This document shows positions 42,594 to 51,454 of a stretch of 64,000 nucleotides of DNA, piece by piece. This DNA is from JAHEME01 sp034435035 (GTDB lineage: Bacteria > Chloroflexota > Anaerolineae > Aggregatilineales > UBA3940). The notes beneath the pieces were generated by a model. It ran no database searches, was not told where the DNA came from, and saw only the letters and a list, made by a program, of their open reading frames with translations. A program made the position numbers and the translations under genes. Within the stretch, counting starts at the first letter, position 1. Every line of letters starts with the position of its first letter. The DNA is taken from positions 114,690-178,689 of the forward strand of contig DAOTXW010000068.1 in the NCBI GenBank assembly GCA_034435035.1. The letters run 5' to 3'.

Positions 42594-43529
42594 ATGCCCA
42601 TCGTTTCGATCATCATCGTGAGCTGGAACGTGTGCGACCTGCTGCATGAGTGCCTCGAGTCGGTCATGGAGGGCCAGCCGGCGCTGGGCAGTTCCGGGGA
42701 TATTGAGGTCATCGTGGTGGATTCGGGATCGACCGATGGCACCCCGGCGATGGTGCGTCGGGACTTTCCATCCGTCAGGCTGGTGGAGCCAGGCAAAAAT
42801 GTCGGGTTTTCGAAAGGCAACAACCTGGGCATGCAGGCTGGATCAGGACGCTATTTCTTCCTGCTCAACCCGGATACACGCCTGATCGGGACGGCGCTTT
42901 CGCTGATGATCAACTATATGGACGCCCATCCTGAAGTGGGCGTCCTTGGCCCCCAACTCCTCAATGATGATGGCTCAGTGCAGTCCTCGCGCAGGCGCTT
43001 TCCTACTCTGTGGACGGGCATCTTCGAGAGCACCTGGCTGCAGCCGTTTGCCCCGCCAGGCGTTCTCACCCGCTACTACATGCTCGACCACCCGGATCAG
43101 GAGCCCGTCCGCGCAGACTGGGTAGTGGGCGCGGCGATGCTTGTCCGGCGAGAGGTCTTCGAGCAGACCGGCGGGTTTGACGAGGGATTCTTTATGTACT
43201 CAGAGGAGCTGGACTGGCAGAAGCGCATCCGGGAACGTGGCTGGGAGGTAATATACTACCCGCAGGCACGCATCATTCACTACGGCGGCAAGGCATCCGA
43301 GCAGGTTATCACCGAGCGCCATATCCGTTACCAGACCAGCAAGGTTCGCTACTTCCGCAAACATCATGGAGCCGGCTCTGCGACACTGATCCGCGCGGTG
43401 CTGCTCGCCAACTATGCATGGCAGTTGCTCTTGGAATCAGCTAAATGGCTGCTCGGCCACAAACGCGAGATGCGGCGTGCCCGCGTCCTCGCCTACCGCC
43501 AGGTGCTGCGCACGGGACTGAAGGGCTAG
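42594..43529 (+). CDS. Family 2 glycosyltransferase, rhamnosyltransferase-like
   Basis: 311 aa. GT-A motifs: SIIIVSWNVCDLL, VVDSGSTDGTP, GFSKGNNLGM, LLNPDTRLIG (DxD-like), then GAAMLVRREVFEQTGGFDEGFFMYSEELDWQKR, of which the ED-like EELD is the catalytic-base region of WbbL-type rhamnosyltransferases. A short hydrophobic patch near residue 270 may associate with membrane. It probably adds a rhamnose or similar deoxyhexose to a lipid-linked glycan, in line with gmd/rmd upstream. Confidence 0.85.
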   Translation: MPIVSIIIVSWNVCDLLHECLESVMEGQPALGSSGDIEVIVVDSGSTDGTPAMVRRDFPSVRLVEPGKNVGFSKGNNLGMQAGSGRYFFLLNPDTRLIGTALSLMINYMDAHPEVGVLGPQLLNDDGSVQSSRRRFPTLWTGIFESTWLQPFAPPGVLTRYYMLDHPDQEPVRADWVVGAAMLVRREVFEQTGGFDEGFFMYSEELDWQKRIRERGWEVIYYPQARIIHYGGKASEQVITERHIRYQTSKVRYFRKHHGAGSATLIRAVLLANYAWQLLLESAKWLLGHKREMRRARVLAYRQVLRTGLKG

Positions 43530-43534
43530 CCGGC

Positions 43535-44683
43535 ATGAAAGTGGGGTTCGTCACCGGTGAATATCCACCGCGCCAGGGCGGTGTGGGAGCCTTCACCCGT
43601 GAGGTCGCCCGGGCGATGGCAGCACAGGGCCACGCTGTGTATGTCCTGACGCGGCCGGAATCGGCAGGAATGTCAGAGCCCGGGATTGAAGTGACTGCGG
43701 TATCATCTACCTGCTGGCGATGGCAGCACAATATGGATGCCCGGCAATGGGCGCACTCGCGCCAACTGGAGGTCATAAACCTCCAGTTTCAGACAGCGGC
43801 CTATGACATGCATCCCGGCGTTCACTGGCTGCCGGATGCTGTGCGCGAGATCCCCGTTGTCGTCACGTTCCACGATCTGCGCGTGCCCTACCTGTTTCCT
43901 AAGGCAGGCCCGGTTCGCACATGGAGCGTGCGGCGCTTGGCCCGGCACGCTGCCGGTGCAGTGGCCACCGATCGCGCCGATGAGCGCATTCTGCGCGATC
44001 AGTGGGGAGTGAGAGCGGTCAGGTGGATCCCTATTGGCAGCAACATCACGGTCAGCCTGCCCGGCGGATTCTCGGCTGGCGAATGGCGGCGGCAGCGAGG
44101 GATTCCGCCCGATAGCCTGCTGGTTGCTTATTTTGGCTTCCTGAACGAGAGCAAAGGCGGCCTTGATCTGATGGATGCGCTTGCCCGGCTGCACCACAAT
44201 GGGGTTGCCGCCCATGCTATTATGATCGGCGGTCGCGCGGGCTCCAGTGATGTGACGAATCTGGATTATGGTAAACAGGTGGATGCCAGCATCGAGGCAC
44301 ATGGGCTGACAGAGTACATCCACTGGACCGGGTTTGTGAGCGATCCGGAAGTCAGCGCAGCGTTCTGCGCAGCGGACATGGTGGTGCTTCCCTATCGCGA
44401 TGGGGTTTCGCTGCGGCGCGGAACGTTGATGGCTGCGCTGGCGCATGGGCGCCCGATCGTCACAACGCACCCGGGGACCCGCGCGCCGGAGCTGGATGGA
44501 GCTGTGCTGACAGTGCCGCCAGCTGCGCCCGACCCTCTCGCTGAGGCCATCCTTCGGCTGTGGCGAGATGCCGCGCTGCGTGATTCACTGGCAGCAGGAG
44601 CGCGCGCGGCGTCTGTGCACTTCTCCTGGGACAACATTGCGGCGTCCACCATTGACTTCTGCCGGAGCCTTCTCAACCGATGA
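43535..44683 (+). CDS. Family 4 glycosyltransferase
   Basis: 382 aa GT-B enzyme. Starts KVGFVTGEYPPRQGGVGAF with the Gly-rich acceptor loop; the donor domain has YFGFLNESKGGLDLMDAL and the C-terminal PYRDGVSLRRGTLMAALAHG with a further THPGTRAPEL. The common E-x7-E motif is replaced here (SLRRGTLM), so it is a diverged GT4. ATG at 43535 begins the fold; the reading frame upstream overlaps the previous gene. Next gene overlaps by ATGA. Confidence 0.85.
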   Translation: MKVGFVTGEYPPRQGGVGAFTREVARAMAAQGHAVYVLTRPESAGMSEPGIEVTAVSSTCWRWQHNMDARQWAHSRQLEVINLQFQTAAYDMHPGVHWLPDAVREIPVVVTFHDLRVPYLFPKAGPVRTWSVRRLARHAAGAVATDRADERILRDQWGVRAVRWIPIGSNITVSLPGGFSAGEWRRQRGIPPDSLLVAYFGFLNESKGGLDLMDALARLHHNGVAAHAIMIGGRAGSSDVTNLDYGKQVDASIEAHGLTEYIHWTGFVSDPEVSAAFCAADMVVLPYRDGVSLRRGTLMAALAHGRPIVTTHPGTRAPELDGAVLTVPPAAPDPLAEAILRLWRDAALRDSLAAGARAASVHFSWDNIAASTIDFCRSLLNR

Positions 44684-46956
44684 GCAGACCAGCCCGGCTT
44701 CTTCATGAGGATACGCTGCTCGCGGCTCTGCTGGTGGGCTTTGTGGCGCTGGCCTCTCTCTACAACGCGACCACGCCGCCGTTCGAGATGTCTGACGAAC
44801 TGTGGCACTATCCGATGGTCAAAACGCTGGCTGACGGAAACGGCCTGCCGGTGCAGGACCCGACCAATCCCGGTCCGTGGAAGCAGGAAGGGAGCCAGCC
44901 GCCGCTGTATTACTATCTGGCGGCAGCTCTGACGTTCTGGATCGACACCTCAGACATCGATCAGGTGCTGCGCCCGAATCCGCATGTTGACAACGGGGTG
45001 GTTACCCCGGACGGTAATAACAATCTGGTGGTGCACCGCCTGGACCTGGAGGCATATCCGTGGCGCGGCACGGTGCTGGCTGTTCATCTGGCTCGGCTCC
45101 TTTCGACAGCTTTTGGAGCCGGAGCTGTGTATTTCGCCTATCGGCTTGGAATCGAGATCTTTCCAGAGCGCCGCTGGCTGGCCCTCTCCGGGGCAGCGGC
45201 GATGGCGCTGACCCCCATGTTCGTCTTCATCAGCGGGGCCGTCAACAATGACAGCCTGGCCGCGATGCTGGCAGCCGCCGCACTGTGGCTGATGGCCCGA
45301 ATTGCTCGATCCTCGAGCGAGGGCCCGCCGACCACAGCGCTTGCGGCAGCGCTGGGCATCACGCTGGGGGCTGCCGCCCTCACCAAGACGAGCACACTCG
45401 GTCTGTTCGGGCTGGCCGGCCTCACAATGGCCTACTCTGCCTGGAAGCAGCGGCGCTGGCAGATCTTGTTCCTAGAAGGCCCGTTGATCTTGGCCTTGGC
45501 GGCGGCCACTGCGGGCTGGTGGTATCTGCGCAACCTCCAGCTGTATGGCGACCCCCTCGGACTCAACGCGTTCATCGCGATTCTGGGTCGCCGGGCGCGC
45601 CCGGCCTCGCTCTTGCAGCTGTGGGGAGAACGGGCTGGCTTCATGCAGAGCTACTGGGGGCTCTTCGGTGGGGTCAACATCCCTATGCCGTTCGCGCTGT
45701 ATGATGTCCTCAACGGGCTTGCCATTGCGGCGGCAGCTGGTGTGCCGGTTGCGCTCGTGAAGATGAAACTGCGTGAGAAGCGCTCACCTGATCAATGGTT
45801 TCCGGTGATTCTGTCTCTGCTGTGGATCGCCGGGGTGGTGTTGCCACTGATCCTGAGCTGGGCGCGCATCACATGGTCATCGCAGGGGCGTCTGGTGTTC
45901 TCTGCCATAGGCTGCCTGAGCCTCTGGTTCATGACGGGTCTGACCGCACTGCTCCCTGAGCGCCCGGCGAAGATGGTGGCAGTGGGCGTACTGGCCTTCA
46001 TGGGTACGCTCACCGCTGCTGCGCCGATGGCATGGATCCGCCCGCGCTACCTGCCTCCTCCGCAGTTGGAAGCGGTGCCGGAGATGGCCTCCTATGAGTT
46101 TTCCCCTGCTGGTGCGGCCCGGCCAGCCATGCGGCTGCTGGGCTACCGGATCAATACTGAAGCTGCCCTTCCCGGCGAGTCGGTTGAAGTTGTGCTGTAC
46201 TGGGAAGCGCTCTCCGAGATGGACCGTAACTGGAGCGTATTCGTTCATCTGGAGGACAGCGCAGGTATCCTGGCCGGGCAGCGCGATACCTATCCGGGAG
46301 TGGGTCTGCTGGCAACCAGCGATCTGGAGCCGGGCCGGCGCTGGATGGATCGCTATATAGTGCCAATCAGCGCATCAGCCTACGCACCCGAGGAATTAAT
46401 AGTCCGGGTGGGTCTGTACGACTATACAACCTGCTCAACGGGCTGCGAGCGCATGACTGTTTCAGATGGCGGGACGGCAGCCGCCATCGGCGAGCTGGCG
46501 CTCCTACCCGCCGATCCGCAAAGCCAGATTCCTAACCCGGTCAGCTTCAACTTCGGGGGCCAGATGAGCCTTGTAGGCTATCAGATCGATCGGCGGCTTG
46601 CCGGGCCCGGCGATACCGTTACGCTGTCACTGTACTGGCGCGGCGAATCGCCCATCCCGCACGACTATACAGTATCCGTCCAGATGCTCGGCCCTGACCT
46701 CCGCAATTACGCGCAGCGGGACAACTGGCCGCTCAACGGCGCCCGTCCAACCTCGGGCTGGCTGCCCGGCGAGATGATCGCGCCAGATCGCTATCCGATG
46801 ACCCTGAGCCAGGACATCCCTCCCGGCGTATACAGCATCCAGGTCGTAGTTTACCGCCTCACCGATTCCGGCGACATTGAGCGCCTCCAACTGGTGACAC
46901 CCGATGGCCGTCTCGTGGATGACTATGTGCTTCTGACACAGGTTCGGGTGCCATGA
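44680..46956 (+). CDS. GT39-like polytopic membrane glycosyltransferase (copy 1)
   Basis: 758 aa. About residues 10-460 form 10-12 membrane helices with the acidic motif PFEMSDELWHY in the first outer loop, as in ArnT/PMT-type enzymes that use lipid-linked sugar donors. KQEGSQPPLYYYLAAALTFW follows. The soluble tail (about 480-758) holds two copies of a beta-sandwich unit, each with a core of the kind VVLYWEALSEMDRNWSVFVHL and LSLYWRGESPIPHDYTVSVQ. A paralogue follows with a 4-base overlap. Substrate unknown; likely acts on envelope glycans or proteins outside the membrane. Confidence 0.75.
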   Translation: MSRPARLLHEDTLLAALLVGFVALASLYNATTPPFEMSDELWHYPMVKTLADGNGLPVQDPTNPGPWKQEGSQPPLYYYLAAALTFWIDTSDIDQVLRPNPHVDNGVVTPDGNNNLVVHRLDLEAYPWRGTVLAVHLARLLSTAFGAGAVYFAYRLGIEIFPERRWLALSGAAAMALTPMFVFISGAVNNDSLAAMLAAAALWLMARIARSSSEGPPTTALAAALGITLGAAALTKTSTLGLFGLAGLTMAYSAWKQRRWQILFLEGPLILALAAATAGWWYLRNLQLYGDPLGLNAFIAILGRRARPASLLQLWGERAGFMQSYWGLFGGVNIPMPFALYDVLNGLAIAAAAGVPVALVKMKLREKRSPDQWFPVILSLLWIAGVVLPLILSWARITWSSQGRLVFSAIGCLSLWFMTGLTALLPERPAKMVAVGVLAFMGTLTAAAPMAWIRPRYLPPPQLEAVPEMASYEFSPAGAARPAMRLLGYRINTEAALPGESVEVVLYWEALSEMDRNWSVFVHLEDSAGILAGQRDTYPGVGLLATSDLEPGRRWMDRYIVPISASAYAPEELIVRVGLYDYTTCSTGCERMTVSDGGTAAAIGELALLPADPQSQIPNPVSFNFGGQMSLVGYQIDRRLAGPGDTVTLSLYWRGESPIPHDYTVSVQMLGPDLRNYAQRDNWPLNGARPTSGWLPGEMIAPDRYPMTLSQDIPPGVYSIQVVVYRLTDSGDIERLQLVTPDGRLVDDYVLLTQVRVP

Positions 46957-49202
46957 TGGCCGAACGTCTCCGCCACCACGGCCCGCTGGTGCTGATCACG
47001 ATCCTGTTCATACTGCTGGGCATAACATACAGCCTGGTGACGCCGATATTTGAGGCATCGGATGAGATATCGCACTACCCGGTCGTCCAGCATATTGCCT
47101 CCACAGGGAGGCTTCCGGTTCAACGGCCCGGTGTCGAGACTCTATGGGAGCAGGAGGGAAGCCAGCCGCCTTTGTATTACCTGATCGCGGCCGGGCTGAC
47201 CTTCTGGATCGACACCTCTGACCTAGAGAGTGTCCGCTGGCGCAACCCCCACGCCAAGCTCGGCATCCCCCTCGACCCGGACAACCGGAATATGGTGATT
47301 CACACAGCCGGGGAGCGATTCCCATGGCATGGAACGGTGCTGGCCATCCATCTGATTCGAATCTTCGGTGTGGGGCTTGGCGCAGGAACAGTGGTGCTGA
47401 CTTACCTGATAGCACGAGAAGTGCAGCCAGCAGGGCGCTGGCTGGCGCCGCTGGCAGCTGCTTTCACTGCTTTCAACCCGATGTTCCTATTCATTACAGG
47501 GTCGGTCAATAACGATAATCTGACCGTTCTGCTGAGCTCGTGGAGCATCCTGCTCTGCCTCCGGGTGGCCAGCCAGGGAATCACCGACCGCCGTGCCCTG
47601 GCGCTCGCAGTGGTGACGGCAGCAGCGACTCTGACCAAGATCAGTGGATTAACGCTCCTGCCGCTTGTGGGCATTACACTGCTGATCGCGGCAGCCCGCC
47701 GGGGCCACTGGCGTAAAACCTTCTACGCCGGGGGCGCCCTGATCCTGTGCTGGCTGGCGGTGGCCGGGTGGTGGTATGCCCGGAATCTCATTCTATACGG
47801 CGAGCTGCTGGGGCTGCAGACTCACGTGGCAATTGCCGGTGGGCGCGAGATCGACCTGTTAACACTGCTCCGCCATGAATGGTACGGCTTCTGGGTCAGC
47901 TACTGGGCGCTGTTCGGAGCGGTCAACATCCTGGCCGATCAGGCTGTATACACATTCTACGCCCTGCTGGGAGCCGCTGCGCTGATCGGATTGGTGCTCT
48001 GGGGCATGCGCCGGCTCCGCGAACAGGCGCGCGCATCGCTCCTGATGCCGGGCCTGCTGGCTTTTCAGATCCTGATGGTGCTGGCTGGCGTTATCCGCTG
48101 GACGATGACCACTTATGCCTCACAGGGTCGGCTGATGTTCCCGGTCATCGGTGGGCTTAGCACTCTCACGGCGCTGGGTCTGCTGCATCTTCTGCCCACA
48201 CGCTGGCACACAGGCGCGGCGGCCATTCTGGCGGGGCTGCTGGCGCTTGTGGCCGCTGCAGCCCCTTTCAGATACATTGCTCCTGCCTACGCCAGGCCGC
48301 CTGAGATTGCCACCACCCCGGATGATGCCACCCCCGTTGAGGCAGACTTCCAGGGGCTGAACCTGGTGGCCGCACGCGTGGAGTCAGTGGTGACCGGGCC
48401 GGGCGGGCGAATTCCTGTCACCCTCTACTGGCGAGTAGACGAGCGGCTGGCACAGAACTACAGCATCTACCTCCATGCTCTCGGCCGCGAGGCGCAGGAA
48501 ATCGGCAAGATCGATACCTATCCCGGCGGTGGAAGCCTGCCCACATCCCAAATGGAGCCGGGCACGATCATCGAGGATCGCTATTCGCTGGAGCTCGATC
48601 CCACGTTTGAGGCCCCGACCCGGCTCCGGGTGCAGGTGGGCATTGCGTTGCACAATGGGGACGGAGTCTACCAGATCATTGAGCCGCTTTCCGCATCCGG
48701 CGAGACGGCGGGGAGTGTGCTGCTGGAGGCTGGGGTCGCCTATCCTGAGGAGGCCGCTGCATGCCTGCATCCCCTTCAATCGTCCGCACCGCTGGCCAGC
48801 CTGGGGGGATTTGCGGCGCTCTGGGCAGAGCCACAGGCGAGGCGCTACCGGCCCAACGATGTCATTCCGATTGATCTGATCTGGGATCGCACGGCAGAGA
48901 CAACGGTTGACTGGACAGTATTCCTGCACCTTGTCGATCCCTCGGGGACTGTTGTAGCCCAGGCTGATGGCCCTCCGCTAGGGGGCGACTACCCTACTTC
49001 GCTCTGGAAGCACCCGTGCGCTGTGCAGGATACCCACCTGCTGGCGCTGCCGCCGGCGCTTCCCGCTGGCCGGTACAGGCTGCTGGTCGGCCTGTATGAT
49101 CCGGCTGATCCGGCATATGGGCGTGCGCCGGCGCTCAAGCCGGATGGATCCCCCTACCCCAATGCAGCAGTGCCGCTGGGATACATCGAGGTGATCCCGT
49201 GA
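46953..49202 (+). CDS. GT39-like polytopic membrane glycosyltransferase (copy 2)
   Basis: 749 aa paralogue of the previous gene: PIFEASDEISHYPVVQ replaces PFEMSDELWHYPMVK, and EQEGSQPPLYYLIAAGLTFW is almost the same as in copy 1. Many membrane helices to about residue 445, then a soluble region with two beta-sandwich units (core VTLYWRVDERLAQNYSIYLH and IDLIWDRTAETTVDWTVFLH). The two copies keep the DE motif, so both are probably active. Coupled by 4-base overlaps on both sides. Confidence 0.75.
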   Translation: MMAERLRHHGPLVLITILFILLGITYSLVTPIFEASDEISHYPVVQHIASTGRLPVQRPGVETLWEQEGSQPPLYYLIAAGLTFWIDTSDLESVRWRNPHAKLGIPLDPDNRNMVIHTAGERFPWHGTVLAIHLIRIFGVGLGAGTVVLTYLIAREVQPAGRWLAPLAAAFTAFNPMFLFITGSVNNDNLTVLLSSWSILLCLRVASQGITDRRALALAVVTAAATLTKISGLTLLPLVGITLLIAAARRGHWRKTFYAGGALILCWLAVAGWWYARNLILYGELLGLQTHVAIAGGREIDLLTLLRHEWYGFWVSYWALFGAVNILADQAVYTFYALLGAAALIGLVLWGMRRLREQARASLLMPGLLAFQILMVLAGVIRWTMTTYASQGRLMFPVIGGLSTLTALGLLHLLPTRWHTGAAAILAGLLALVAAAAPFRYIAPAYARPPEIATTPDDATPVEADFQGLNLVAARVESVVTGPGGRIPVTLYWRVDERLAQNYSIYLHALGREAQEIGKIDTYPGGGSLPTSQMEPGTIIEDRYSLELDPTFEAPTRLRVQVGIALHNGDGVYQIIEPLSASGETAGSVLLEAGVAYPEEAAACLHPLQSSAPLASLGGFAALWAEPQARRYRPNDVIPIDLIWDRTAETTVDWTVFLHLVDPSGTVVAQADGPPLGGDYPTSLWKHPCAVQDTHLLALPPALPAGRYRLLVGLYDPADPAYGRAPALKPDGSPYPNAAVPLGYIEVIP

Positions 49203-51454
49203 GCAGTCGCCTGGAGTCGGTAGAGCGCTGGCTGGCGCAGACACGCTGGCGAGGGGATGTGGCCAGTATGCTGGTGCTGACGCTGCTCTGGGCGTTCTAT
49301 TTCTGGCGGGTCCTGACACCCGGGCCGGATCAAGTCTCGCTGCCAGAAGGCGACTTCTCCGGCCAGTTCTTCGCCTTTGGCGCTTACCAGGCCCGCCGTC
49401 TGCTGGCAGGTGAGATCCCTCTGTGGAATCCGTTTAACAACGGTGGACACCCTTTTCTGGCAGATACGCAGGCGGCGGTGTTCTATCCGCCCCGCCTTGT
49501 GACCATCATCATCAGCCACCTTTTCTTCGGTGGGTGGAGCTATGCCGCTCTGCAGGCCGAAGCCATCGCCCATTACTGGCTTGCCGCCATACTGATGTTC
49601 TCATTCGTGCGATCAGCCACTACCTCCCGGCTGGCTGGTGTCGTAAGTGGAATCGTTTTTGCCTTTGGCGGCTATCTGACAGGATATCCTCCGCTGCAGC
49701 TGGCGGTCCTGGAAGCGGGTATCTGGCTGCCGCTTGGCCTGCTGGGAATCCTCAAAGCATCCGAAGACAGCTGCGGTTGGCATCCAGGCTGGCTGGCGCT
49801 GGCCGCCGGCACCCTGGGGATCAGCCTGCTGGCAGGGCATCCCCAGACCAGTCTCTTCACCCTGTATGTCATGGCTGCCTATATGCTGCACCGCGCTCAC
49901 CGCCGCGGGGAACGCCTGACACGCACTCTGCCTGTGGTCGCTGCCACCATCGGGGCCGGGTTTGCGCTGGCGGCCGTGCAGATGCTGCCGGGTCTGGAGT
50001 ATCTGCGCCTCACCACGCGGGCCGGCTACGGATTCGATGCCCTGTCCGGTGGATTCCCATTCTCTGATCTGGCCACAGTACTCTTTCCAGGCGTGCTCAC
50101 AGAATGGTCGCCGCTGTACAATGGCATCGCACCGCTGGCGCTGGCCGGCATTGCCGTCTGGCGGCGAGTACCGTCTGCGCGCTTCTGGGCGGGCGTGGTG
50201 CTGGTGGCCATGGCGGTGTCTTTCGGGGGAGCAGCCGTTTTCTACCGGCTCGCCTACCTCCTCGCACCGGGTTTCAGCCTGTTCCGGGGTCAGGAGCGAG
50301 CCGCGTTTGTCATCGCGCACGGGGTGGCAATCCTCTCCGGAGCAGGTGTGGCTGCGCTGCGGCGCGGCAGCGTGCCACGCCAACCGATCATCCGCACTCT
50401 GAGGTGGGTGGCAGCCGCCGCCTGGGCGTATGCCCTGCTCACGCTACTGGTCGAGCGCACCGGGGTCCAAGCGAATCTGTTTCCCTTCTTGAAAGCGACT
50501 TTCCTGCTGGCGCTGCTCACGACCGGGACGCTGATAATAGCAGGCTTCGAGGCGGGGCGGGCGCGGCGATCTGCATGGCCCGTGGCTCTTGTGGCGCTGC
50601 TGGTGGCCGATCTGTTCACCGTGACAATGGGGACCAACTGGCAGCCGACTGCAGCTTCAGGGCGAACCCTCCTGAGTGACCTGGCGCCTGCCGTAACGCA
50701 ACCCGGCGAGCTTTATCGCATCGATGCCCAGATCGGGCTGAGCGAGCACGGCCCAGGGGAAAACTACGGCACCTTGCTGGGCATCCAAGATGTCCGCGGG
50801 ACAAGCCCACTCCGGCTCGAGGCGCTTGAGCGCTACTACAGGCTGCCGCAGTACCGCCTGCACCAGCTTCTTTCTGTTCGCTACGTGCTCACCGACTGGC
50901 AGGAGCTGGAAGTGCCCAGCGTCGTTCGCGCCCGCGGGCAGGTGGGCGCCCTCCCCGTCTATGTGCATGAGATCAAGCAGCCGTACCCTCGCGCCTGGAT
51001 GGCGTACCGGGTCATGATCACCACCGATGACGCGCAGGCCCTGGGCTGGCTGGCCGATCCGGGCTTCGACCCGGCCACCACAGTGATTCTGACCCACGAT
51101 CCCGGACTCTCGCTGCCAGATGAACCGGTCTCAGCGACCGTCGAGATCGTATCCTATGCCCCGGAGCGTATCATGCTGGATGTCAGCACTCCAACAGACG
51201 GGGTGTTGGTCATCAGCGAATTCATCTACCCGGGCTGGGAAGCCCGGGTGGATGGCAGCCCTGTCCGGATCTGGACGGCGGACGCGGGTCTGCGGGCTCT
51301 ACCGCTGAGGGCCGGCGACCATGCCATCGTCTTAACATATCAGCCTCGCAGCTTCGCCGCGGGCGCGGCGTTCAGCCTGATCGCCCTGGTGGGACTGGTA
51401 TCGGCAGCACTGTATCGCCGCCGCCCGGCTGCTCATAGCAACGGAGAAGCATGA
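49199..51454 (+). CDS. YfhO-like polytopic membrane protein
   Basis: 751 aa. N-terminal membrane helix followed by DFSGQFFAFGAYQARRLLAGEIPLWNP, a pattern shared by YfhO/GT-C-like proteins, then about 11-12 helices to residue 470. The C-terminal soluble part ends VISEFIYPGWEARVDGSPVRI and a last helix, typical of YfhO family members, which have been linked to glycosylation of teichoic acid or other wall polymers. GTG start overlaps the previous stop. Specific role here unknown. Confidence 0.7.
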   Translation: MSSRLESVERWLAQTRWRGDVASMLVLTLLWAFYFWRVLTPGPDQVSLPEGDFSGQFFAFGAYQARRLLAGEIPLWNPFNNGGHPFLADTQAAVFYPPRLVTIIISHLFFGGWSYAALQAEAIAHYWLAAILMFSFVRSATTSRLAGVVSGIVFAFGGYLTGYPPLQLAVLEAGIWLPLGLLGILKASEDSCGWHPGWLALAAGTLGISLLAGHPQTSLFTLYVMAAYMLHRAHRRGERLTRTLPVVAATIGAGFALAAVQMLPGLEYLRLTTRAGYGFDALSGGFPFSDLATVLFPGVLTEWSPLYNGIAPLALAGIAVWRRVPSARFWAGVVLVAMAVSFGGAAVFYRLAYLLAPGFSLFRGQERAAFVIAHGVAILSGAGVAALRRGSVPRQPIIRTLRWVAAAAWAYALLTLLVERTGVQANLFPFLKATFLLALLTTGTLIIAGFEAGRARRSAWPVALVALLVADLFTVTMGTNWQPTAASGRTLLSDLAPAVTQPGELYRIDAQIGLSEHGPGENYGTLLGIQDVRGTSPLRLEALERYYRLPQYRLHQLLSVRYVLTDWQELEVPSVVRARGQVGALPVYVHEIKQPYPRAWMAYRVMITTDDAQALGWLADPGFDPATTVILTHDPGLSLPDEPVSATVEIVSYAPERIMLDVSTPTDGVLVISEFIYPGWEARVDGSPVRIWTADAGLRALPLRAGDHAIVLTYQPRSFAAGAAFSLIALVGLVSAALYRRRPAAHSNGEA

